From assembly GCA_001600875.1 (NCBI GenBank), contig BCLD01000001.1, positions 1,368,070 to 1,432,069 on the forward strand: a stretch of DNA of 64,000 nucleotides, read 5' to 3'. Each line of letters begins with the position of its first letter. Position 1 is the stretch's first letter. Shown one piece after another: positions 41,901 through 56,942 of the stretch. Below the pieces are notes generated by a model, which was given only the letters and a program-made list of their open reading frames with translations, was not told the origin of the DNA and did not search any database. The position numbers were made by a program, and so were the translations under genes. This DNA comes from Solicoccozyma terricola. Its lineage: Eukaryota > Basidiomycota > Tremellomycetes > Filobasidiales > Piskurozymaceae.

Positions 41901-42759
41901 GAAGACCGCCGAGTGCCAGCAGGATCTCGATGCCGAGGATGACGTCGATCAGTCCGAGTACGACAGTGTCGTTATCAGCACTGCTGTTGACGTCATCGCT
42001 GCTATCGCCAATGTCCTTGGTGCCCACTTTGTCAACGAGTTCTCCGTGTTCTTGCCTTTGATCACCAAATACTACGTGAGTGTGCATCTCGGCTACATCT
42101 TTCCTCCAGTGACTGACGACATCTCGCAAATACAGGATCCCAAACGATCCAACACCGAGCGTTCAATGACCATTGGATCACTCGGAGAGATCATCGTGGG
42201 CTTGGAGAGGGGTGTCACCCAGTTCACCGAACCCATCCTCGCCGTCCTCTCCCGCGCACTTGCGGACTCTGAGGCTGATGTGCGATCGAACGCTGCGTTC
42301 GCTGCCGGAGCCATGATCGAGTGGTCCGACGTCGATCTTACCTCCCAATACGTACCCTTACTTGGCGCCCTTCAGCCATACTTTATCGTCGATTCCAAGG
42401 CCTCCAAGGACTCTCTTAACGCCAAGGACAACGCCGCCGGCGCTGTCGCTCGCATGATCGTCAAGTCAGCCGACTCACTTCCCCTTCCTGGCGTCCTTCC
42501 CATCTTCATTGGCGCTTTACCACTGAAGAACGACACGGTCGAGAACCGTGCCGTGTTCGACGCCATCTTCCACCTTTTCGAGACTCGACCGGACGCCATC
42601 ATGCCATTCGTCGACCAACTATTGCCGGTGTTCGCCTACGTGCTCGACCCATCACGGACGGACGAGCTCATTACCACCACCAGGGAAAGGTTGGTGCAAC
42701 TCGTCGTTGCCCTGCAACAGCAGATGCCGGACAAGGTCGCTGCTGCCGGTTTGAAGTAA
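38277..42759 (+). CDS. KAP123: KAP123, importin beta-4 type karyopherin
   Basis: This nuclear import receptor (for example of ribosomal proteins and histones) has 1082 residues. Ten exons: 38277-38282, 38615-38686, 38950-39173, 39248-39602, 39678-39922, 40000-40111, 40179-41497, 41724-41800, 41861-42075 and 42136-42759. The first exon encodes only Met-Asp. The protein is built of HEAT repeats: IKQATAELNLNYYKQ (importin-N region), RQLASTELRKRI, KSALMAFGVTIEGCSEYLRPH, VRKAACIALACMCEW, and the acidic loop DGDDEEEDLDELDALFNG at about residue 690. Length and repeat pattern match Kap123/IPO4 rather than Kap95 or Kap121. The second intron (38687-38949) holds a 35-nt C run before its acceptor. Confidence 0.9.
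38900..38934 (+). repeat. 35-nt C homopolymer in KAP123 intron 2
   Basis: A pure C run on the sense strand ending 15 nt before the acceptor AG at 38948-38949, where a polypyrimidine tract is expected. Confidence 0.85.
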
Positions 42760-42942
42760 CCGCGGGCTACGATGAGGTGTTTGTTGTAACGACGATTTAA
42801 TTTTAACGACGTTCTTTTGACGATGCGGGTCTCTTCTTAGTGCCGTACAGTATATTCAATGTAATGCTCATATACCAATAGAGAGTCGTAAATGTCGTTG
42901 AAGTGTCTAATACCAGTACACAATGCCGTGATTGAGCTCCTT

Positions 42943-43804
42943 TTACTCATCGATAGCACCATCGCCTGCATCCTCGACCCCGCCTTCCCCGCCCCACCCT
43001 CGCTCATTGATGAAATCATCGCCATTCTGCATCATCGCTTCCTCCTCGTTCCAATCGCCGCCTTCATCCATTCCGGTGTAATCACCCTCTTCGTATCCGT
43101 CGCCTTCCACGTACGGCGCTTCTGGAGCTGCCAGAAGTGTTGAAGCAACGAGATCGAGAAGCGACTCCATTTGGTCTTGGGTGAGCCGTGTTTCGCATTC
43201 TTCGATGATCTGTACGGCAAATAGGTGGATTGGCGCGCAAGGTTGATCGCAATACCAACAACATACTCACGATATACAGCTCCACTAGCTTCGTAGGCAG
43301 TAAATCTACAATCTGCAGAATTTCAGCTTTAGTCAACCCGTAATCTTGCAACGCGTTGGTGAGCTTGTATACGCCTTGAGCGGTTTGCCGGCTCGTCAGG
43401 CTAAATTCCGACGAGAGGTGGTTAACGACCTATGGGGGGCAAAAGGTTAGTATTCCCAAAAGTTCAACAGAGGTAGCGCAGTCAGACGGTCACCTTCTCG
43501 GTGACAAACAATACATCCTCGGACACTCCTCTCAGTACCAGCTCGTGATCCACCTTCACTTGCTTCGGCGTCCGCAATGGTAATCTATCCAACGTCTCCC
43601 TGTCCCCGTCATTCTCTGCTTTGGTCCGTATCCGTGCCGATGAGACAGCGGAGACGATGCCTGCGTTGTCGTGATACATTTCTGTAAAATGGGTGAGGAC
43701 TTCAAATTTGGACAAAAGAGCTGCTCGCGGATTGAGGATCTGACAGGGAGATGTCAGCTTTTCGTATGTCGGACAAATGCAATGCAAGGGCAGCAGACCT
43801 TCAT
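42943..43804 (-). CDS. RPC17: RPC9 (RPC17), RNA polymerase III subunit
   Basis: This Rpb4-like stalk subunit of Pol III has 225 residues with exons 43799-43804 (Met-Lys only), 43494-43739, 43271-43429 and 42943-43209. Conserved pieces are MKILNPRAALLSKFEVLTHF, then NHLSSEFSLTSRQTAQGVYK, LTNALQDYGLTKAEILQIVD, LLPTKLVELYIIIEECETRL and DQMESLLDLVASTL, which form the HRDC-like fold. The tail after APEAPYVE is strongly acidic, about 55 residues, making the protein longer than the yeast and animal forms. The gene converges with KAP123, with stops 183 bp apart. Confidence 0.88.
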
Positions 43805-43990
43805 TGTGCAAGGAAGACCGGTGTGGCAGCGAGTTGTTGAGGTGATTGCCCGTCCAAACTCGTTGCTGCCCAACCACCAAATATCCCAGATATTGGTGAT
43901 CACGTGATGGGCTAGTCACCCGATTTTCGCCACCCAACACCATCTATATATCACTGGCGAACATGCAAATATTACAAGACTTGCTCCTGA

Positions 43991-46900
43991 TCATGGCCTG
44001 TTCCATGCCTGACTCATCGCAATCACCTCTCGTGATCCTTCGGCACAGTACAGTTGCTCGGTCGGCGTCCTCAACGACCAACTCTTTTGATTTCGGAGTA
44101 CCATCGCTTGTTGCGCGCCAAAGTTTCTATGATCCCTCTCAAATAGTTCTCGCTGCTCCTCCATACCCTCTTGCAGCGCATCAATATCCCCAAGAACCGC
44201 TCTAAGCGACTCGATGGTAATCCTTTCCGTCATCTCCCTTCGTGCCCGTGTCGCAGACAAGCCTGTTTGTCCACTCATGTTGGCTGATAGCTGGCTGATC
44301 ACGGTGGTGAGAATCCGCGTTGTCTCCTGCATCAGACGCTGGGCCTGTGTCCAATTCTTTCTGGCGACCAACAGCAGACATCGAGTGATCGACTCGGATG
44401 CCAATAGCTCGTATCGTCGTCGCATTACTGTGAGGTCTCCTTTAGCGGGGGAGGAGGTATTGGCTGGGAGGAGTGCCATAGTAAGCAGGATGGGATGTGA
44501 AAGCCTCGCTACCGACCGTCCAATTGCAGGGTCGTGGTAAGCGCAATCGAGATCGAACACCGGTACCTCGTCGACAAGACCACCATCGTAGAGCTGCGTG
44601 AGACCTTCGGACGTGTTGGCCTCCGCTTCTCCATTGGAGCTGATCGTCCTGGTGTAGGATCTTCCAGAGAATCTGGTCTGGGAAGTTGGTGGGGACCCAT
44701 CTCCGCCTTCCGAAGATCCTTCACGTCGATGACCTGATCCATCCCGCTCCCATTCCATCTCGACCAGAAACTCGACCTTTTGACCGTGTCTCAGCTCACG
44801 CAAGTCGATATCGATATCCTTGCCATCTGCAGACACGACATTCTGTGGGTCGCCGGACACCTTGCGACATTTGAACGTCGACTCTTGACAAGATAGGTGG
44901 ATTTTCATATTGGTCAGAGCGACGGAGAGCATCCCACCCATTACACCGGCGACGCAGTCTGTGAGACGAAATACCCTTAGCGCCACAACGTTAAAATAAA
45001 ATGATCACGGATGTGCGACCTACCTCGCAAATCGTACCACTCTTTGACTGAAAAGAGGGTTGCTGTTTCAGACTCAGTGGTCACCATCGTCGTGAAAAAA
45101 GTACTCACCAAAGGTATACGTGCCATGCGTGTGACCGGACATGAGCCACAAAGCTGAAGGATCTTGATTCATTCCGTAACCGAAAGAATGAATAGGCACA
45201 CTTTGGAACACGGATCAGCATGGGAAGGTTTCAGATTGTGAGCGACTTCGGTACCCACTTTGCAGCTTCGGCTCTCGCCAAGAGTACGTCCATCTGCCCT
45301 CGTTTGATGCTGTCCACCGTATCGCTTATGAGGAGCATCCCGGTCAATGGATTCTTGACCTTGCGCTGCATAATGACATCGAGGCCAACGTTGACCCCTG
45401 CGACGACATCGATCTTCTCGTCGCTTGGCATTTCAACCAGATACGGATCCTCCTCGTTCGACGCAGCGTCCGCATTCACTCGTCCATCGATCTTTGCCAA
45501 GAACGCCTCCAGCTTTCTACGACCCTCTTGCTTTCCTGGACAGAAGAAAGAGGTTCGACGGATCATACCTCCATGTCCAGACTCGAAGGTGACTAGACTC
45601 AAACGGTCGCCGGGGCCGAGCAACGCTAGAGTGAACTCTAGCGTCGAGATGATGATACGCAACTTCATCGCCGCCGAGGCGGAACTCTGTTGCGATGGCA
45701 AGGAGGTGACAATAACAACATCCACCGGAGTATGTACCGGAGCGAGCGGAGCAGGGCCGAATGAGGTTTTGACTTCTGTGTCCAACGCCAGTGCCTTTTG
45801 TTCCGAAGCTTGGCTAAAGTCCGATGTACCATTAGAGCTTGATGTGGTGTTGTGTGGCGACGGCGTTGCACCCCGATGAGAGACGCCCGCCAGGACTGAA
45901 TCGTCCATCCCCATGCGTGCCAGCTTTCCACCTTGTCCCGAGGGTGGCGGAGGACCACTCGGCAGAGGGATATTGCGCTCAAAGGACTTGCCATTCGCCT
46001 CCTGCAGCAAGTGATTCAACGTTGATCGCCAGGTTTCGTGGCTACTTCGATCGTTAAATGTAAGGATGAAACTGTCGAGAGCCTCATCTTCCATCGCGAT
46101 AGTGAGACTGAGTTCCCCTTGGATGGACGAATCAACGATGCGCTTGACATGATGAAGGTAAATCCGTCCCGTGAGTTTGAGAGGACCCTTGTCTTTTTTG
46201 CCCTTTTCGCCATCCCGCAGGTTATGAGATGAGCTGGACGAGCTAAGGAATCCCCTGATCCCCTTCTTCTTCTCCTCTGAAACGCAGATCAGGGCTTGTT
46301 GGAAGAGGTAGACGTAGATCTGGAGAACGTATGAACCCTTCCTCACGCGCAGGATATCATAAAGACGGATATGACCCAGAGAGCTCAGTCCGCTGTCTCG
46401 GTAGTCTGTTAAGCGGGTTCGGAGGTCCGAAGCGACATGTGCGAATGGATCGGGACCAAGAATAGGTGAGCTAGCGGACTGAATTGAACTTGGGTGGGTT
46501 CTATTGCTTGACACTGTCGATATGCGATTCGTCGTGGGATGTGTTTTGCCAGCGGACGACAGTGGCGAACTGATTGAAGGTGCTGGGTATTGTGGCCGGT
46601 TGCCTGCGGATGGCACCTCTATCGTGACGATGCAAGTCAACATCTGCTTGCCATGTCTCGACGTACTTCTGGCGATGCTGGAGTACTCTGGCTTGATGGT
46701 GATCGCAGGTATGACCACCCTGGAGGAAGGGTCAACGTTTGTATGTGGTGATTCGGCGCGAGAGGTTCCCCCTGATGAGATAGGTAGATCGATGGGATCA
46801 TCCCCATATGGATCCCTTGACTGATTGCTTAGGGATGAGCCAAGAGACGTAGTGGAGGCAGACTGAGGCAGACCACCAATGGAGCGGGATGTGGCGAACC

Positions 46901-49900
46901 GGATGTTGGCGCCGACAACGCCAGGAGAGGCATCCATACCAGTCATCGCTGCAAATTCTGAGGAAGAGGAAGTCAACGATGTGTTCACCCCCCTACGATG
47001 GATTATGACACCCACTGCTACTTTGCTTGGACTTTCCGAGACTACCGCCAAATTCGTCATCGTTTTCTAGTTGCATCGGCTTGCGGCATACGCCACACAT
47101 TCCAAAGTTTGTCCTGCGCAAAAGAACGGCGCTTTCAGGTACAGGTCCATATACCGTAACGAAACATTCCTGCAGGACGGTTGGGAATCAGGTCAGCGTG
47201 TATTTTCTCCCACTTGAAATTTATCCCTCACGCACATGATGCAAGCTGTGTCCGCAGATTGGGGTGATATGAGCCCGCTCTCCCGGCAACCTATAGCTGC
47301 TGTTCAAGCTCTCCACACAGATCGGGCAGGTCTCATCATCCGCGTTTGCCATATCCTCCTCACTAACGAGCGATACCTGATGTTGAGGCTGTTGAATCGT
47401 TGGCTTACTGAGTGCGGGTGTCGAGCGAGGCTCAGTTGGCATCAGTCCCGTAGCAAATGCGGGGGAGGCGAACGGGTGCTGTACGTCGGAAGATTCCGAA
47501 GTCATTGATGGTCTCCTTGCATTTTTAGACCTCACGGAGCCAGACGAGAATGGCAGAGAACCGTGTGAGGTAGTGGATATGTACGATCGGTTGTCTTCGT
47601 GAGATCGATGACCAGTAGCGCCACTGACGAACCCGGACTGGGAGATCAACTCGCTGTCGCCGATACGTGAGCTTCGCGAAGGCTGTTTCTGAATTCCATT
47701 ATATGATTCAAACTGACCCGAGTTGACTGTTGAGGGACTCGGTGTACGTGCTGATTTGTCCATGATGGGAGGGTTCGACGTCGAAATAGCCGATATCAAT
47801 CCATGAGTTTGATAGCCATTTACTGCTGATGGAGCCGATGACGAGAGGGTGTTACTTTGACCGCGACCGTTGGTTTCGTCGCTGAGATTACTGGTTGATT
47901 TCTGCCGCCGTACTGCAGGTCCGTTTACCGACGTCCCTCCAACCGATTGTGACGGATGGAATCGATCGGTTCCTCCAACGATTTTCGGGTTGATACTTAC
48001 GCTTCCATCCTCTGATCTCCTGAGATCCCTTTGAGATCCCCACGCGAATTCGCCATCTATGCTACTTGCCAATTCGTGTTTCCTATCTCCCTCTGAAGTA
48101 CCTCTCTCTTCATCGATCGTATCAAACATCGTTACTCCGAGTCTAGGACTCTGATACTTGTTCCCATTGCCGAATCCGCCTCCGACATTGATGATATTGA
48201 GTACCTCGCCAAAGGATGACACTGATCCAGTCGAATCTGGCGAAACAGGTTGAGCCATGAAACTCCTATGAACTGCATTCTGAGCGAGGTGATGATGGTT
48301 GAGTGGTGGTAATGGTGTGAAAGTCCCACGTTGTGGTGACGAGTTTGCACTACTCGGTACTGAAACAGTGTATGATAATGCGGATGAAGCAGCGGTTGTT
48401 GATGTTGATGATGATGTGTGAGATTTGTGAGATGCCGTCACGCTTGATTGTCGTTGCAATTCGTCCTTGCTGCTGCTGATCTGAAGAGGCGACCACAGTG
48501 GTTCCAATTTCCGTCCACCACCTATACCCCTCCCGAAGGTCCCGTTACTGACTTTCCTACTGACACTCGCACCCTCCTCGACCTCCACCGCCGCCGTCGC
48601 CGCCGCCTCCTCCTCCTCGACCTCCCCGATTTCCTGCTTACCATCTCCATTCCTTGGTGGAGGGAGGGGTAGCGCTGGTAACGGCTCGGAAGCGTACTGG
48701 GACGATGGTGGCGAAACCATTGATATTCGTCTTGATGTCGTCGTGAATCGTTGAAGGCGGATCGTAGGTAATGTTGGAGTATTGATATCGACGTGTTTCA
48801 AATTCTGGATTGCAGTATCGCCTTCCTTGTGGCCTCCTTGATCCGTGGTTGAAATCTCTCTCTCACCACACACAACCGGATTGACTTGTACTTCCAACGT
48901 TTCTCCTCGCCACGATTCTTCACTTTTCTTCTCCTCAAGACTCCTAGTCTCGAACCCTTCCGATGCTTTCCTAACAATATCTCTCCCTGGACCAGGAGAA
49001 GATCTCGCTCTATCTCTTGTCTTGACTTTGACTTTTGACGAGGGAGTAGTAGTCGTGTTCACCCGTCTGAATGAAGCGGATTGTCTTTGATTCGTGAATG
49101 TGAATAAAACGCGAGTCAATGTATCGTCTGATGGATGATTATTTGTTGAAGAATTTGAGGTCGAAGTTAGGGATATCGATGAATCGGAATCCGAATCCGA
49201 ATTAGATTCTTCTTGGTGTTGATGTGGATTGTATGATGATGATGCGTTCTGTGAACCGGGCCGGGGACAAACAACAACTCTCATCTCATCAGTGAGGTGT
49301 TATCTATCACTTCTTAACCAACCCTCGATTCCAAAGCCAGCCAATCATCCCACTCTCACATGATCAATCAACCTTTCCTCTTCGTTTTCTCCTCCACAAG
49401 GCCAAGGAAACTCTCCAAGTAATCTAGAGACAAGTAAGTCGTTTGCTGTATCTGGCCACACGAGTGATTCTGCGTCCGACGACGAGGATAATTCGACTTG
49501 TTCGTTGGTATGATCAGTATGATCGAGTTGAGATGGTGGTGGTGATGAAGCTGATTCGATGGAATGTGAAGGGGTGATATCGATGTATATATCCGATTTC
49601 CTCTGTGATTGTTGATGTAAGTCTGGAGGTAAAAGGATGTGTGTGTGAGTGTGTGTGAGTGTGTGTTGATGTCAACAAATCGATATGCCTTTCCGACGGT
49701 CCCCCCGTCCCACCGTCCCACCGTCCCTCCGTCTCAGATGATCATCGCGAGTGTCCCCCCGTTAATGTATGTTGGAGGATGACCTCCTTGCTGCCCATCA
49801 TCGATCATCCAAGTACGCGTACACGATCGTTCGTAGGCAGACAGACAGACAGACAGTCGTCCGAGTTTACTCACCTGATACTGAAACCACCGGTAATCCC

Positions 49901-50421
49901 TTTGTTGGATCCTCTCGATGTTGATGGTGTGGTGATTGATGCTGCGGCGACTGCGACTGCGACTGCTGATCGTCATACAGCTCCGGCTGCCTCTGTCCAT
50001 CACTTCCATCCTCCTGCTCACCACCACCACCACCACCACCAACACCACCACCGCTCCCGTCGCTCCCTTCGAGGTCCGTGCGCAGTTGACCCCCTTCCCC
50101 AGTGGCGAATCCATCCTCATCCATCGTTCCCAATTCCCCAAGCTCAAGCTCAATGAACGTCCCTGTACTACCTCCACTACCTCCAAGTAATACCAACCTC
50201 CTCTCATCCTCTTCCTTCAACGAGGTCATCCCCTCTAGTTCCAAATGAGAACAAGGAACATCAGGTATCTCACCACCATTTAAAAAAGCACTAAACTCGA
50301 TGGATTGTCCTCGGTCTCCGTCTCCGTCTTCATCGTTTTCCATATCGTCGTATTCAAGATCCGTATGATATTCATCCTTGTCCTCCTTCAGATGTTGCGT
50401 CGTATCAGTGTTCAATGTCAT
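43991..50421 (-). CDS. Ste5/Far1-type signalling scaffold (RING-PH-VWA)
   Basis: I reconstruct a 1909-residue protein from eight exons: 49875-50421, 49360-49622, 47236-49248, 47046-47169, 45259-46957, 45109-45200, 45024-45047 and 43991-44958 (sum 5730 nt, phases agree). After a long disordered N-terminus comes a RING finger (~915-975): CPICVESLNSSYRLPGE, CGHSLHH joined by splicing to ECFVTVYG, then CGVCRKPM. A PH domain (~1155-1300) has GHIRLYDILRVRKG and LKLTGRIYLHHVKRI. A VWA-like domain (~1395-1650) has GDRLSLVTFESGHG and, spanning exons, VPIHSFGYGMNQDPSALWLM then HTHGTYTFVKEWYDLRDCVAGV. This order is that of Ste5/Far1, which tether MAPK modules and bind G-beta-gamma. The two N-terminal exons are less certain; a shorter start near 49284 is possible. 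It is next to STE20. Confidence 0.8.
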
Positions 50422-51540
50422 TGTCAAAATGGGGGTTAAGATTTACCCAAGATCCAACATCCCCTTCCCAATATCCCATCTGCCCGTCAGCTCGTATACT
50501 GAACGATGTATAACCCCCCCCCCCCCCCCAACCCCTCCCCGGAGCTCATCCCTCAGTCATGTCCGATTCGAATGTTCCCATCAGTTGAGACACTTTCTCT
50601 GATACATGCATTCGACACCCGTGAGAGACACAACAGTGACACACAGACACACACACAGACACACACACACATATATAATTCCCATTGTCAACAAAGTTCT
50701 CCCTCCCTCCCTCCCTCCCTCCCCCCATCCACCTCTACCTCTACCTCTACCTCTACCTCTACCTCCTTCCGTCTCTGTCTTACACTCCCGACTTGCTGTG
50801 AACCATCCCCGATATCTGTCTGACACAACTACACCTTCACTCCCCCTCGCCATCCAAACAAAACAAGGCCATCCCCATATCCACGAAAAGCATCCGTTCC
50901 CAACTCAATTCCCCCGCCCCCGCCCCCGCCCCCCATTTCCTCTATTGTTCTTCGGCGTTACATTAATCATCACAATTAAAGCCTCCCTCCCCCCGCTCCT
51001 CGCCACCCTCCCCCCGGGAAAAGGTGCCGAGTATTGTTTTTAAATTGCACCTTTATTGTTCGGCTCAACCCCGTTTTTTTTTTTCACATTTTCTAAAAAC
51101 ATCCCCTTGTGCATGAATTTTTTCACTACGTTATACAAATAAAAATAAAAAAAGAAAGGAAAAAAGGGGGGGTGCAATAGAAGCCCCACGAGAGGAAAGG
51201 GGCCCCGGGGGGGGGGGTTTCTTTCCTACTGTATGCGAATGGAAGTACACGGGTTTTAAGTTTCGAACACATAGTTTGTGGAGGGAGGGAAGGGAAGGGG
51301 GGTTCGTTATGAGACGGGGGAAGGAAGGTCCTTGTTGACTATAGCGGTGACGGCGAGAACAACCATTGGTTTCCCCATAATTGCCCAAAAGAAAGAAAGA
51401 AAAAGAAGAAAAAGAAAAAAAAAACATCCAGCTCGCCCTCTCGTGTCCGTGTCCCGTGTCCCGTGTTCCGTGTTCCGTGTCAAAGTTTCTTGCACTAGGT
51501 ATGGGGGGGAAACCCATCCCCGAGGTTCTACCCTTTTCCT
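50422..51540. repeat. Microsatellite-rich intergenic DNA between the scaffold gene and STE20
   Basis: 1.1 kb without a supported gene. It contains C16 (50514-50529), CA repeats (about 50640-50672), CTCC repeats (about 50700-50722), a CTCTAC hexamer array (about 50730-50763) and CCCCCG repeats (about 50910-50930). Confidence 0.7.
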
Positions 51541-55237
<3,697 letters not shown>

Positions 55238-56942
55238 TGTTTTCCGTTTTTTTCTTCTTTTAACCTAAATCAACTCTTGGAGAAAAAGAAAAGAAAAAAG
55301 TTCACAAAAACACCTTGAGGGGTCTTTGGGAACGAGAAGGGAGGAGGTGGGGGGAGGAAGGGGGAGGGGAGTGTTTTGCGTTGATCGGTTTGTTATGGTT
55401 CGAGTTCGGGAAGGATGTTGGTTTTTTTCTTTCTTCTTTTTTCCGCGATTGGAGTTCCTTCCTATCTCTGATGATGTTGAATCGAGTAGGTGTTAACCTA
55501 GCTAGTTACTTGAGGATAACCGACGGAGAGAGAGATAAAGGTCCCTTTTGCACCGGATATTTCCCCACAACGTTCTTCGGTCGATACTTTGATACGTGCG
55601 TTGAGATGAATCAATTCGGGGGGTTAAGAGAACGAGTACGAGGTGACGAGGGTAAAACAAACCCCTTTTTTCCCCCAAAAGAAGATGAGCAAGAGGGAGG
55701 GGGTTGTTGGAAGAAAAAGAAAAAAGGAAGTAGGAAAAGCAGAAAAAAAAAAAAGAGAGTAGTCTCGATCAACTCTTCTATCTCCTTATCCCAAATAACT
55801 TTCGGACCTGTTCCTTGTCCTTTATCCCTGTGTGTGTGCGTGTGTGTTTTCCTAGGTGAGGATTAGGAGAAACAAACGGAGTGTGTGAACAGCACAGCGA
55901 AGATAGGGTGAGTTGGAGGGGGGGNNNNNNNNNNNNNNNNNNNNNNNNNNNNNNNNNNNNNNNNNGGGGGGAGGGTAAAGGGGAGGGGTTGTTTACTGCG
56001 AAATGTGAATTGAACCGATCCTTGCTCCTTGTTTCTTTCGTTTCGTTTCGTTTCGTTTCGTTCGCCAGACACCCGAGACAACAGACGATGGGATGTATGA
56101 GGGGTGGTCCTATGCGAATGGATGATGATGGTGTGTGTGTTGGTTGATGTGAATGATCCAACCGAGTGGTGGTGGTTCGGTGTGGTTCTCGTATTAATTG
56201 TTCGTTGTTACGCGTCTTTGTTGCTGTCCCCCGTTGAGTTTATGGGCAGCAGCAGCAGAAGTAGCAGAGGCAGCAGAGGCAGCGACGGACGGATGGAGGG
56301 AGGCGGGGCGGGGTGGGGTATCAGAGGATGCGAGAGGTTACTAGGGGATGGATGTGGGAGACAGATATACAATGGGCCACCACGAGCCTCACCAGAAGCA
56401 CTACCACCCTGTGGAATATATTCAACGGAATTAATTTAACACGCCGGCGCGGATTTAGATGCCCCGGCGGAGGGCGGAGGGGGGGAGCGGAGGGGAGGGG
56501 ATGGGATGGGAGGGGATGGGCATTGTAATACGGAGAGGGACATACAGCAGCATGGATCGTGGGGTCGTGGGGTCGTGGGGTCCGAGGGCCGGAGGGTCGC
56601 TGGAGGTCACCCACACACCCGATGCCCATTCGAGTTACTTCAGTGTCCGGTCGATAAGCCTCACCCGCTCGACACCCTCGAAATTCAAGCAGTGTGGCTG
56701 CGGCAGGAAGAGGGGGTTTGGGGGTTACCGGGTGGGGAGGAGGAGGGGGGGAGGGGGAGAAGGGGGAGAGAAAGGGTCTCGTTCCGTCCTGCTACAGGTT
56801 TTCATCACTCGAGATTTACATGGACACAAGAGATCGATTCGATTTTGTTTTTTTTTGGGGAGTATCTCTTAATCATCATCATATCCTTCACTACGGACCC
56901 ATTCGTTTCTGTTTTTGTTTCGTTTTCTTTTCTCCCCCTTTT
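55238..56942. other. Intergenic, STE20 promoter and Cactin 3' flank, with a small gap
   Basis: 1.7 kb with purine- and T-rich tracts, a TTTCG pentamer repeat (about 56033-56060) and an AGCAGC/AGCAGAGGCAGC stretch near 56245-56280. Open frames on both strands are low-complexity, and none shows a family signature. Confidence 0.5.
55925..55965. other. Assembly gap (41 N)
   Basis: A short N run flanked on both sides by G runs, consistent with an unresolved homopolymer. Confidence 0.95.

Noticed and set aside
50506..51043. Several frames in the CT/CA-repeat region between the scaffold gene and STE20
   Set aside because: They translate microsatellites (Pro-Ser, Thr-His repeats) and have no coding signature.
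55778..56872. Frames upstream of STE20 on both strands, including one across the 41-N gap
   Set aside because: Low-complexity Gly/Arg and Pro/His translation of purine-rich DNA with no conserved motif.
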